A stretch of 58,077 nt of DNA from Pseudomonas sp. UYIF39 (GTDB lineage Bacteria > Pseudomonadota > Gammaproteobacteria > Pseudomonadales > Pseudomonadaceae). Positions 35,928 to 43,956 of the stretch are shown here, in pieces. Numbering within the stretch: the first letter of the stretch is position 1; each line of letters starts with the position of its first letter. The DNA is taken from assembly GCF_029963765.1 (NCBI RefSeq), contig NZ_JALBYU010000033.1, forward strand, positions 1 through 58,077. The letters are read 5' to 3'. The translations under genes and the position numbers were made by a program. Below the pieces are notes generated by a model. That model searched no databases. It saw nothing but the letters and a program-made list of their open reading frames with translations, and was not told the origin of the DNA.

Positions 35928-36932
35928 TTACCGCAACCCATCCCGAAACTGCCCCGGCGTCATCCCGGTCCAGCGCTTGAACGCGCGGCTGAAGCTGCTC
36001 GTGTCCGCAAATCCCAGCAGATAGCTGATCTCGCTCAACGAGCATTGCGGATCGCGTAGATGCAGCAGCGCCAGGTTCTCGCGGCTCTCGTTGAGCAGCG
36101 TATCGAACCGGTAACCCTCGTCCGCCAGATGCCGTTGCAGGCTGCGCAAACTTAGGTGCAGGGCTTGGGCGATGTGTTCGGCGCTGGGCTCGCCTTCCGG
36201 CAATTGCTCCTCAATGGCGTCGCGAACCTTGCGTTCCCAGGTCAGGGGTTTGAGTTGGGCGAGGGTGCGTTTGAGCACGGTTTCGTTGTGCTCGGCCAGT
36301 TCCGGGTTGGCGTCGTCCAGGTGGCTGTCGAAGTCCACGACGGCGAATTCCAGGCGGTCTTCATCGGCGGCGAAGTGCACCGGTGAGCGGAAGACTTTGT
36401 GCCATTGATGCGGGTCCGCCGGTTCCGGGCGGCGCAGGTACACCGCCAGCGGGGCGTAATCGCGGCCCAGGCGATTGCGGCAGGTGCGTACGTAAATCGC
36501 TGTGAAGGCGTCGATGGCTTCGAAGGCCGGGGCCGGATTGCCTGGCGGGATCTTCAGGCGGAAGCGGTAGCGGTCCTCGGCGCGGGTCAGTTCCAGGTCC
36601 AGGGCATCGCTGACCACCTGGTGATAACGCACGATGCGCTCGAACACTTCTCGCAGACTGCCGCTGGCCACCAGCGCATAGCCGAGTGCGTGAAACGTGG
36701 TGGGGCTGACGAAGCGCGATACCCGCAAACCAATCGCCGGATCACCGCTGACCTGCACCGCGATTTCCCACAGGCGCGTGGTGCCGGACAACGGGTAACG
36801 GGCGTTCGGGTCGTCCATCAGTTGCGGGTCGAGCCCCGCCTGTTGGCACAGGGCGGTGCTGTCGAGGCCCAGGGCATCGAGTTGCTTGCGCAGGGCACGG
36901 GTCCAGCTGGCGAGGGAGGTCGGTTCAGTCAT
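35928..36932 (-). CDS. AraC family transcription regulator
   Basis: The 334-residue protein has the N-terminal arabinose-binding-like domain of the OruR/GliR group (about residues 20-210) and a C-terminal double HTH, with LSLRSLQRHLADEGYRF and SLSEISYLLGFADTSSFSRAFKRWTGMTPGQFR as the two recognition motifs. It is divergent from the membrane desaturase gene with 100 bases between, so that gene is a likely target. Confidence 0.88.
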   Translation of the reverse strand: MTEPTSLASWTRALRKQLDALGLDSTALCQQAGLDPQLMDDPNARYPLSGTTRLWEIAVQVSGDPAIGLRVSRFVSPTTFHALGYALVASGSLREVFERIVRYHQVVSDALDLELTRAEDRYRFRLKIPPGNPAPAFEAIDAFTAIYVRTCRNRLGRDYAPLAVYLRRPEPADPHQWHKVFRSPVHFAADEDRLEFAVVDFDSHLDDANPELAEHNETVLKRTLAQLKPLTWERKVRDAIEEQLPEGEPSAEHIAQALHLSLRSLQRHLADEGYRFDTLLNESRENLALLHLRDPQCSLSEISYLLGFADTSSFSRAFKRWTGMTPGQFRDGLR

Positions 36933-37032
36933 GCTGATTGGCGCTTCCGGTCAACAGGTTGGCGTTCACGGCTACCGCTTTGCGAGGGTTCACAAGGCAG
37001 GATGCGAACATCAATAACCAGAGGATGGAAGC

Positions 37033-38106
37033 ATGCATGGTACTTCTGCAAGTCCCCAGCGACTGAATGCAGCTCAGCGATCAGCGCATATTCGCCAAGT
37101 GGTGCTGGCCAAGGGGGTCGAGCTGCGTCAGCGCTACCCGACTCTCAACCATCAGGACGCCCTGGGCGCGGGCATTCTGGCCTTCGCGCTGGTCGGCATA
37201 ATTGGCTCGGCAACGCTCTACATGACCGGGCACATGGCGTGGTGGGCATGCCTGTTGCTCAACGCATTTTTTGCCTCGCTGACTCACGAGCTGGAACACG
37301 ACCTGATTCATAGCATGTACTTCCGCAAACAACGCGTACCGCACAACCTGATGATGGGACTGGTGTGGCTGGCGCGGCCTAGCACGATAAATCCGTGGAT
37401 TCGCCGGCATCTGCACCTCAACCACCACAAGGTCTCCGGCACAGAATCCGACATGGAAGAGCGCGCCATCACCAACGGAGAACCCTGGGGTTTTGCGCGG
37501 CTGTTGATGGTTGGCGACAACGTGATGTCGGCGTTCATTCGTATGCTGCGGGCCAAGACCTGGGCTCACAAGATCAGCATCATCAAGCGCACCCTGAAGG
37601 TCTACGCGCCGCTGGCGCTGGTGCATTGGGGCGCCTGGTACATGTTCCTGGGCTTCCATGCGGCCAATGGCATCGCCTATCTGATGGGAACGTCGATTGA
37701 ATGGTCGGCCACCACGCTGTCGGTGATGCAGGTCATCGATATCGCTGCCGTGGTGATCATCGGGCCAAACGTGTTGCGTACCTTTTGCCTGCATTTCGTC
37801 AGCTCGAACATGCACTACTACGGTGATGTGGAGCCGGGCAATGTGATCCAGCAGACCCAGGTGCTGAACCCGTGGTGGATGTGGCCGTTGCAGGCGTTCT
37901 GCTTCAACTTCGGCAGCAGTCACGGGATTCATCATTTTGTGGTGAAGGAACCGTTTTACATCCGTCAGATGACCGTGCCGGTGGCGCACAAGGTCATGCG
38001 CGAGATGGGCGTGCGGTTCAATGATTTCGGGACGTTTGGGCGGGCGAACCGGTTTGTGCGCACGGAAACAGCAGAGGCGCAGGAGGTTCGTGCCGCTCAG
38101 GCTTGA
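37033..38106 (+). CDS. Membrane fatty acid desaturase/hydroxylase-like protein
   Basis: The 357-residue membrane protein carries His boxes HELEHDLIH (about residue 94), HLHLNHHK (about 126) and HGIHHF (about 298), the di-iron pattern shared by membrane desaturases and AlkB-like hydroxylases. About four hydrophobic segments are present. The long, Trp-rich C-terminal half is unlike DesA in this window. Substrate is unknown. GAGGATGGAAGC precedes the ATG. The AraC regulator is divergent. Confidence 0.82.
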   Translation: MHGTSASPQRLNAAQRSAHIRQVVLAKGVELRQRYPTLNHQDALGAGILAFALVGIIGSATLYMTGHMAWWACLLLNAFFASLTHELEHDLIHSMYFRKQRVPHNLMMGLVWLARPSTINPWIRRHLHLNHHKVSGTESDMEERAITNGEPWGFARLLMVGDNVMSAFIRMLRAKTWAHKISIIKRTLKVYAPLALVHWGAWYMFLGFHAANGIAYLMGTSIEWSATTLSVMQVIDIAAVVIIGPNVLRTFCLHFVSSNMHYYGDVEPGNVIQQTQVLNPWWMWPLQAFCFNFGSSHGIHHFVVKEPFYIRQMTVPVAHKVMREMGVRFNDFGTFGRANRFVRTETAEAQEVRAAQA

Positions 38107-38252
38107 TCGATGCTCTCGGAAACTCAAAACGGCAAAGGTGCTCGTCATCAATCTGACCCAAAAGGGCGATACGTTGTGACGCAAGCAGGGTTACCTGGTG
38201 GTTACGGTATCGCTGATTGGTATATGCGTTATGGGTCTAATAAAGTAATTAA

Positions 38253-38267
38253 ATATTCCTATATTAG
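38253..38267 (+). promoter_or_regulatory. First ATATTCCT motif
   Basis: ATATTCCTATATTAG, 135 bases before the next copy. It precedes the stretch that ends at the U7 terminator and could drive a short transcript. Confidence 0.4.
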
Positions 38268-38269
38268 AT

Positions 38270-38368
38270 AACCGTTTCAGCCAATCATCGCATCCAGTCA
38301 GGTTGTTCGCGCTAGCAGATTTTGAGTTTCCGGGGCCGTCTCCTTGGCAGGGTGCGGTCCCTTTTTTT
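38270..38368 (+). ncRNA. Candidate small RNA ending in a U7 terminator
   Basis: The 3' end is well defined: GGGGCCG pairs with CGGTCCC (one G-U pair) and TTTTTTT follows at 38362-38368. No coding gene ends within 220 bases upstream, so the terminator needs another transcript. The 16-base loop contains CTCCTT, an anti-Shine-Dalgarno-like stretch. The 5' end is a guess from the motif at 38253. It could instead be a late terminator of the desaturase message. Confidence 0.35.
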
Positions 38369-38387
38369 GTCTGCCCCAAACTGATGC

Positions 38388-38454
38388 ATATTCCTTATAG
38401 GTCTTAATAAATATCTTCTTATTCCTTAACGAATATAACTCTCCTCCCTATACT
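38388..38454 (+). promoter_or_regulatory. Promoter of the hydrolase operon with paired TATTCCTTA repeats
   Basis: TATTCCTTA occurs at 38389 and again at 38420, 31 bases apart (three helical turns). The second copy abuts a promoter-like TTAACG-N17-TATACT. This placement fits a LysR-type activator such as CysB, which is inferred and not shown. Confidence 0.5.
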
Positions 38455-38491
38455 TGCTCTGGAACAGACACGCAGCAGGAGAGCTCCCCCC

Positions 38492-39073
38492 ATGCGCAAC
38501 GAATCAATTCGCTACCTGATTGTGCCGGGCTGGCAAGGATCGCCAGAAGATCATTGGCAAAGCCATTGGCAGAACAGCCTGCCGAACAGCGCGCGGGTGG
38601 AGCAGGCCGACTGGCTGACGCCGCGTCGTGAAGATTGGGTCGCGGCACTGGCCGAGGCGATTGCCGCCGACAGCACGCCGGTGATCCTGATCGCCCATAG
38701 CCTGGGCTGCATCACTGTCGCGCATTGGGCTGCCACGGCGCCCGTGCAGTTTTTGCGTCAGGTTCGCGGCGCCTTGCTGGTTGCCCCTGCGGACGTCGAG
38801 CGTGCGGCCTGCGCACCGGCCCTGCGCAACTTCGCCCCGATTCCGACAAGCTTGCTGCCATTCCCGAGTCAGGTTGTCAGCTCCGACAACGACAGCGCCG
38901 TGAGCGCACCGCGTGCACTGGAACTGGCACGTCACTGGGGCGCCGAGGCGGGGATTTTGTCGGGCGCCGGGCACATCAATGTGAAGTCCGGTCACCAACG
39001 CTGGGAGCAGGGTTTTGCCTATCTCTATCGCCTGCAAAACCGAATGGAACACCACGCCCTGCGACGTGCTTAA
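38492..39073 (+). CDS. RBBP9/YdeN family alpha/beta hydrolase
   Basis: The 193-residue protein starts with YLIVPGWQGSPEDHWQ, has the nucleophile elbow AHSLGC (Ser near residue 73) and the catalytic His in GAGHINV near 165, as in small serine hydrolases of the YdeN/RBBP9 family. The substrate is unknown. Its location with a sigma54 activator and a MetQ-like protein suggests a place in organosulfur use. AGGAGAG lies upstream of ATG 38492. Confidence 0.87.
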   Translation: MRNESIRYLIVPGWQGSPEDHWQSHWQNSLPNSARVEQADWLTPRREDWVAALAEAIAADSTPVILIAHSLGCITVAHWAATAPVQFLRQVRGALLVAPADVERAACAPALRNFAPIPTSLLPFPSQVVSSDNDSAVSAPRALELARHWGAEAGILSGAGHINVKSGHQRWEQGFAYLYRLQNRMEHHALRRA

Positions 39074-39148
39074 ACCTTTTCTTTTTTTTGCTTTTGTTTC
39101 TTAAAACAACGCCCCTCGTCTCCCGGCGGTTTAGGGCGGGAGTCTGCC

Positions 39149-40081
39149 ATGAGTTTTGAAGCCTTCGGTCAGCCGCTGCTGACTTTCCCCGACGCAGAAA
39201 AAAGTCCCCTGAGCATTCGCGCCAAGGCGCTGGTGTTTGTCGATCCGCGCTCCCGTCAGTTACGCCAGGAGCTGGAGCTATTGGCGCCGCGTTCGATCTC
39301 GGTGCTGATCCGTGGCGAAACCGGCAGCGGCAAGGAGTTGCTCGCGCGGCACATCCATCGCGCGAGTGATCGTGGCGGGTTGTTCGTCTCGGTCAATTGC
39401 GGCGCGATCAGTCCGACCTACGCTGACGCTGAATTGTTCGGTTATGCCGCTGGCAGTTACAGCGGTTCGGCCAGCAGTCGCGCCGGCTGGTTCGGTTCTG
39501 CCAACGGCGGGACGCTCTATCTGGATGAGATCGGCGACTTGCCGCTACCGATCCAGATCAAATTGCTCGCGGCGCTGGAAAACCACGAAGTCACGCGGGT
39601 CGGCGCTCACCAACCAAGCCCGGTGGACGTGCGCCTGGTCGCCGCGACCAGTATCGACCTGGCCCAAGCGGTGGCCGCTGGAAAATTCAATGAGCGGCTC
39701 TACCACTACCTCAGCGAAGGCCAGCTCGAACTCCCAGCCTTGCGTGAACGGGTGGGCGATATTTTGTCGCTGTCGGAATATTTCCTCGGCATCTACAGCC
39801 AGCGCCTGGACCTGCCAGTGCCGCTGATCAGCGAAGCCGCGCAGCATTTGTTAGAGCAACACAGTTGGCCGGGCAACACCCGGGAGCTGGAAAACGTCAT
39901 TCACTTTGCGTTGTTGGTCAGCACCGGCGATGAGATTTTGCCGGAGCATTTGAATCTGCCCGAGGCGCCGCCGTCATTGGTGCAGATCGAGCAACAAGCT
40001 GCTCAGCTGATTAAAAACGGCACGGCTGCCGAGCGATCTGCACTCAAGAAATTGCTCGAAAGCCTGACGCAGACGCTATAG
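39149..40081 (+). CDS. Sigma54 activator-type AAA+ protein without HTH
   Basis: The 310-residue protein has the central AAA+ domain of bacterial enhancer-binding proteins: Walker A GETGSGKE (residues 56-63), Walker B GGTLYLDEIGD near 127, sensor region RLVAATSIDLAQAV, and NTRELENVI. The sigma54-contact loop GAFTGA is altered to GSYSGS near residue 101. No N-terminal sensor domain is present beyond about 30 residues, and the C-terminus ends in an amphipathic helix with no Fis-type HTH. It may work with a partner activator or act differently. It lies between the hydrolase and MetQ-like genes. Confidence 0.82.
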   Translation: MSFEAFGQPLLTFPDAEKSPLSIRAKALVFVDPRSRQLRQELELLAPRSISVLIRGETGSGKELLARHIHRASDRGGLFVSVNCGAISPTYADAELFGYAAGSYSGSASSRAGWFGSANGGTLYLDEIGDLPLPIQIKLLAALENHEVTRVGAHQPSPVDVRLVAATSIDLAQAVAAGKFNERLYHYLSEGQLELPALRERVGDILSLSEYFLGIYSQRLDLPVPLISEAAQHLLEQHSWPGNTRELENVIHFALLVSTGDEILPEHLNLPEAPPSLVQIEQQAAQLIKNGTAAERSALKKLLESLTQTL

Positions 40082-40100
40082 CGATCTGTATGAACAAAAT

Positions 40101-40138
40101 GGAATATGAAAGTGAATAAAAGATATTGTTCGGGAATA
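40101..40138. promoter_or_regulatory. Paired GGAATA elements upstream of the metQ-like gene
   Basis: GGAATA occurs at 40101 and 40133, 32 bases apart; on the opposite strand the first reads ATATTCC, like the motif before the hydrolase. The second lies in CGGGA-N9-TCCCG. This suggests separate control of the metQ-like gene. Confidence 0.35.
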
Positions 40139-40257
40139 AAAAATCCCGGTATCGTCCGCGTCACGCCAGCGATAGCACTTCATTAGCACTTACAAAAACC
40201 ACTCGTAATAAACAAGCCGTCGTCGATCACGACCGCGATTTTCGATAAGGACACTGC

Positions 40258-41040
40258 ATGAAAAAGGTTCTGTTGTTCACCGCATTAGCGGCTGCCCTGA
40301 CCGCGGGCCTGGCCCAGGCTGGCGAGAAACTGGTGGTTGCGGCGACCCCGGTCCCACACGCCGAGATTCTGGAACTGATCAAGCCCACCCTCGCCAAAGA
40401 AGGTGTGGACCTGGAAATCAAAGTCTTCACCGACTACGTTCAGCCGAACGTGCAGGTTGACCAGAAGCGTCTGGACGCCAACTACTTCCAGACCCTGCCG
40501 TACCTGAAAAGCTTCAATGAAGGCAAAGGCACTAACCTTGTGACCGTGATCGGCGTACACGTCGAACCGTTCGGCGGCTACTCGAAGAAAGTCAAAACCC
40601 TGGCTGAGCTGAAAGACGGCGCAACCATCGCAATCCCGAACGAAGGCAGCAACAGCGGCCGTGCCTTGATCCTGTTGCAGAAGGCTGGCCTGATCGAGTT
40701 GAAAGACCCGAAAAACGCTCTGGCCACCCCGAAAGACATCGCCAAGAACCCGCACAACTTCAAGTTCAAGGAACTGGAATCGGCCATGCTGCCGCGTGTT
40801 CTGGACCAGGTCGACTTGGACATGATCAACACCAACTACGCGCTGGAAGCAGGCCTGAACCCCGCTAAAGACGCGCTGGTGATCGAAGGTGCAGATTCGC
40901 CTTACGTGAACTTCCTGGTGGCTCGCCCGGACAACAAGGACAGCGTAGCCATCCAGAAACTGGCCAAAGCGTTGACCAGCCCGGAAGTGAAAGCATTCAT
41001 CGAGAAGAAGTACAGCGGCGCGGTATTGCCGGCGTTCTGA
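40258..41040 (+). CDS. metQ: MetQ-like substrate-binding protein
   Basis: The 260-residue NlpA/MetQ-family protein has a signal peptide (AGLAQAGEK) with AxA cleavage and no lipobox, then KLVVAATPVPHAEILELIKPTLAKEG, the canonical MetQ start, with VFTDYVQPNVQV and DANYFQTLPYLKSF in the ligand cleft. Methionine or a related sulfur compound is the likely ligand. No permease or ATPase genes are adjacent; MetN and MetI encoded at 51.2-53.0 kb could serve it. A terminator follows. Confidence 0.87.
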   Translation: MKKVLLFTALAAALTAGLAQAGEKLVVAATPVPHAEILELIKPTLAKEGVDLEIKVFTDYVQPNVQVDQKRLDANYFQTLPYLKSFNEGKGTNLVTVIGVHVEPFGGYSKKVKTLAELKDGATIAIPNEGSNSGRALILLQKAGLIELKDPKNALATPKDIAKNPHNFKFKELESAMLPRVLDQVDLDMINTNYALEAGLNPAKDALVIEGADSPYVNFLVARPDNKDSVAIQKLAKALTSPEVKAFIEKKYSGAVLPAF

Positions 41041-41071
41041 TTCGACGCAGTATTAAACCCTTCAAGGTTTC

Positions 41072-41106
41072 AAACGCCGACGGCTGATATAGCGTCGGCG
41101 TTTTTT
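41072..41106 (+). terminator. Rho-independent terminator after the metQ-like gene
   Basis: AAACGCCGAC and GTCGGCGTTT form a ten-base stem followed by TTT. Confidence 0.92.
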
Positions 41107-41135
41107 ATTGCGCCAAGATCTTTTGCTTTAAAGTT

Positions 41136-41231
41136 TCAGGCCCCCTGCGCCTTCAACGCCCTGCGCAACGCCACCAGCAACTTCACGATGTCCTGCGGAT
41201 CCAACCGCTGTGGCACTTTTACGTCAGCCAT
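41136..41231 (-). CDS. Putative 31-residue small protein
   Basis: On the minus strand AAGGAAGAG lies four bases before ATG 41231, an excellent ribosome site. The frame reads MADVKVPQRLDPQDI, then a helical KLLVALRRALKAQGA, to TGA. It is positively charged and could form one amphipathic helix. It converges on the metQ-like gene. No known family is recognised; the good ribosome site is the main support. Confidence 0.5.
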   Translation of the reverse strand: MADVKVPQRLDPQDIVKLLVALRRALKAQGA

Positions 41232-41454
41232 TTTTCTCTTCCTTGTGATGGTTCGGCCGGGGGAGTCTGGCCAAAAGTTGTGCATCCTTGGAGGGGTATT
41301 CTGAAAAAAAGATCCTTCCTACAGCGCAAAGAAAAATAGTCGTCTTCCACAACCACAGCAAATTCAGAAGATGGTTTTTTGCGTGATATCAATATGCTTT
41401 AACGGTATTTAAATTCTTCTTTTTATACCTTTAAAGTCGATGCCAGCCGGGTAG
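41232..41454. other. AT-rich intergenic region between the small ORF and the AAA ATPase
   Basis: The region is AT-rich with a GGTAT-N16-ATACC inverted repeat near 41404-41429 that could belong to the promoter of the 31-codon ORF (minus strand). Nothing else is visible. Confidence 0.4.
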
Positions 41455-42651
41455 TTAGTCAGGCCAATACCAGGCAGGCTCATCCAGCATCCGCTGCCCG
41501 ACAATCCCGGTCTGGCCCAGGTTCTTCTCCAGCACAATGCAATTGCATTCCGGATCCTCCTGCAACGCCGAGATCAACCGCCGCGCATGGGACACCACCC
41601 ACACCTGACACTGCTCGGACGCGCGAATAATCAACCGCGCCAACGCTGGCAACAGGTCGGGATGCAAACTGGTTTCCGGCTCGTTCAACACCATCAGCGT
41701 CGGCGGCCGAGGCGTCAGCAGCGCCGCGACCAGCAGCAAATAGCGCAACGTTCCGTCCGACAGCTCGGCTGCCGACAAGGGCCGCAACAAGCCTTCCTGG
41801 TAAAACTCGATGGCAAAGCGTCCACCGGGCAGCGATTCGATGTTCAGCCTCGCGCCGGGGAAGGCGTCGCTGATGGCCGCCCGCAGCGCCTCGGGGTCGC
41901 CGATTTCGATGATGGTTTGCAGGGCTGCCGCCAGGTCGCGACCGTCGTGGTGCAGCACTGGCGTGCGGGTGCCGAGTTGCGGTTGGCGCACGGGGGCATC
42001 GGTGTCACTGCGAAAGTGATCGTAGAAGCGCCAGCGACGGATGAACTCGCGCATTTCCAGAACCTCCGGCGAAGCACGCAAGCTGCCGACCTGGTCGAAC
42101 AGGCTGTCAAAAGTCGGTGTGTGCTGGGCCAGCACGTCCCAGCTGCGGTTGGCTCGGGCGCGGATCATAGGCCCGTCGCGATCCACCAGCAGGCTTGCCG
42201 GACGATAAAACGGCCCGGCCCAGACGCATTCGCGTTTGATTTGCGGGTCAAGGCTGAAACGTGACGGAATGGGTGAACTGTGCTCGGGTAGCATGAAGTG
42301 GCCGTTGGAGTCGGGTAGTCCGAGGCTGATCGAGTAGCTGAAATCTTCCCCGGCAAACCCCAGGCGCAGGCGTTTGGCGCCGTGCCGAACGGTCGCCTCG
42401 ATCGGGACTTCGCCATTACGCATCCGCCGGCTGATGTTTTCTGGCCCGGCCCAGAAGGTCGAATCCAGCCCACCCTCACGGGCCAAGGCATTGACCACGC
42501 CGCCCTGAGCGGTTTCCGCCAGCAGGCGCAACGCGCGATAGAGGTTGGATTTGCCGCTGCCGTTGGGACCGGTGATCAGGTTCAACCGGCCCAGCGGAAT
42601 CACCAATTTATTGATCGAGCGGTAATTGGCCACTGCGAGGGTTTTGAGCAT
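41455..42651 (-). CDS. AAA family ATPase (SMC/RecF-like, AAA_21)
   Basis: The 398-residue protein starts MLKTLAVANYRSINKLVIPLG, has Walker A GPNGSGKSNLYRAL near residue 25, and Walker B LMVLNEPETSLHPDLLPAL followed by VWVVSHARRL near the C-terminus. This is the layout of stand-alone RecF/SMC-like ATPases often annotated as predicted ATPases. No partner nuclease (for example TOPRIM or OLD domain) is adjacent, so a defence role is not indicated. AGGAAG precedes ATG 42651; the frame to 42702 has no support. Confidence 0.8.
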   Translation of the reverse strand: MLKTLAVANYRSINKLVIPLGRLNLITGPNGSGKSNLYRALRLLAETAQGGVVNALAREGGLDSTFWAGPENISRRMRNGEVPIEATVRHGAKRLRLGFAGEDFSYSISLGLPDSNGHFMLPEHSSPIPSRFSLDPQIKRECVWAGPFYRPASLLVDRDGPMIRARANRSWDVLAQHTPTFDSLFDQVGSLRASPEVLEMREFIRRWRFYDHFRSDTDAPVRQPQLGTRTPVLHHDGRDLAAALQTIIEIGDPEALRAAISDAFPGARLNIESLPGGRFAIEFYQEGLLRPLSAAELSDGTLRYLLLVAALLTPRPPTLMVLNEPETSLHPDLLPALARLIIRASEQCQVWVVSHARRLISALQEDPECNCIVLEKNLGQTGIVGQRMLDEPAWYWPD

Positions 42652-42710
42652 GGGAAGCTTCCTGCTGCATGGCTCGCCAGTTTGCCTTATTGTCAGAAAC
42701 ACTGTGCCCC

Positions 42711-42741
42711 TGTAGCAGCTGGCGAAGCCTGCTGCTACAAG
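42711..42741. repeat. Second REP family, short copy
   Basis: TGTAGCAGCTGGCGAAGCCT then GCTGCTACA folds into a hairpin. It lies between the divergent AAA ATPase and triA-like genes. The same family recurs at the end of the window (57989). Confidence 0.75.
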
Positions 42742-42852
42742 GATCGCGGCGTGATCGCTTTATTTGAAGCCGTGAGGCGCACCCTTGGAACCCTGTTCTA
42801 AGCTCACAGTCGTATCGCCATTGGCACGTTCGTGCAACGCAAAGGAGTCTGC

Positions 42853-43956
42853 ATGGTGGGTCCCGGATTGAAAACAGTGGTTGGCCTGAGCCTCCTTGTC
42901 CTGCTGAGCGGATGTGGCGATAAAAAACCGGTCGAAAAGGACCGTCCGCGGGTATTCGTGCAAGAGGTAAAACCTGCGGATTACGCGGCGACGGTGACCC
43001 TGACCGGTGATGTTCAGGCGCGGGTCCAGACTGACCTGTCGTTCCGAGTTGCCGGCAAGATCATCCAGCGTACAGTCGATGTCGGTGATCGGGTTTCGGC
43101 CAAACAAGTGCTGGCCAAGCTCGATCCAAAGGACCTGCAAACCAGCGTCGACTCGGCCCAGGCGCAGGTTGTTGCCGAACAGGCCCGGGTCAAACAGACC
43201 GCCGCCGCATTCGTTCGCCAGCAAAAACTCCTGCCCAAGGGCTACACCAGCCAGAGCGAGTTCGATTCCGCCCAGGCCGCATTGCGCAGCAGCCAAAGCG
43301 CCCTGACGGCTGCCCAGGCGCAGCTGGCCAACGCCCGTGAACAACTGGGCTACACCGCGTTGATCGCGGAGGCGCCGGGGGTGATTACGGCGCGTCAGGC
43401 CGAAGTCGGTCAAGTGGTGCAGGCGACGGTGCCGATTTTCAGCCTGGCCCGGGACGGTGAGCGCGACGCCGTGTTCAACGTCTACGAATCGCTGCTGAAA
43501 GAGCCACCAGAGGATAAAACGGTGGTCGTCAGCCTGCTCGACAACCCCGCGATCAAAACCACCGGCACCGTTCGGGAAATCACCCCGGCCGTCTCCGCTC
43601 AGACTGGCACGGTGCAGGTCAAAGTCACTCTCAGCGGACTACCGGAAGGCATGCAGCTCGGTTCGGTGGTGAGTGCCACGGCCAAGACACCGGGCAAATC
43701 GGCGGTCGAACTGCCCTGGTCGGCACTGACGAAAAATCTCAGCGACCCGGCCGTGTGGCTGGTGGACGGCGAGGGCAAGGCACAGCTGCACACCGTCACG
43801 GTCGGCCGCTACCTGACGGGCAAAGTGATCATCAGCGACGGCCTGAAAGGTGGCGAAAAAGTGGTCATCGCCGGCGGCCAGTTGCTGCACCCCGGCGTGA
43901 AGGTGGAAATCGCCGAGAACACCTATAAGGATTTAGCCGCGGGAGCCCAGCCATGA
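42853..43956 (+). CDS. triA: RND periplasmic adaptor lipoprotein (TriA-like)
   Basis: The 367-residue adaptor is a lipoprotein (LLSGC, Cys21) with lipoyl halves RVAGKIIQRTVDVGDRVSAKQ and GYTALIAEAPGVITARQAEVGQ around a coiled-coil hairpin. It is the first of two adaptor genes before one RND transporter, the arrangement of triABC in P. aeruginosa (triclosan efflux with OpmH). The AAGGAG six bases before ATG 42853 rules against the longer frame. The symbol is by organisation. Confidence 0.82.
   Translation: MVGPGLKTVVGLSLLVLLSGCGDKKPVEKDRPRVFVQEVKPADYAATVTLTGDVQARVQTDLSFRVAGKIIQRTVDVGDRVSAKQVLAKLDPKDLQTSVDSAQAQVVAEQARVKQTAAAFVRQQKLLPKGYTSQSEFDSAQAALRSSQSALTAAQAQLANAREQLGYTALIAEAPGVITARQAEVGQVVQATVPIFSLARDGERDAVFNVYESLLKEPPEDKTVVVSLLDNPAIKTTGTVREITPAVSAQTGTVQVKVTLSGLPEGMQLGSVVSATAKTPGKSAVELPWSALTKNLSDPAVWLVDGEGKAQLHTVTVGRYLTGKVIISDGLKGGEKVVIAGGQLLHPGVKVEIAENTYKDLAAGAQP

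Larger units (their letters stand above)
38107..38491 (+). other. AT-rich control region before the organosulfur cluster
   Basis: These 385 bases separate the desaturase from the hydrolase gene and are clearly richer in A and T than the flanking genes. They hold three copies of a TATTCCT motif (38254, 38389, 38420), a terminator-like hairpin with seven T residues (38332-38368), and a promoter-like TTAACG-N17-TATACT (38426-38454). No ORF with a ribosome site is seen. Confidence 0.6.

Noticed and set aside
41455..42651. AAA ATPase as part of a defence system
   Set aside because: No partner nuclease, reverse transcriptase or toxin is adjacent, and the neighbours are efflux and sulfur genes. The family is also common outside defence.
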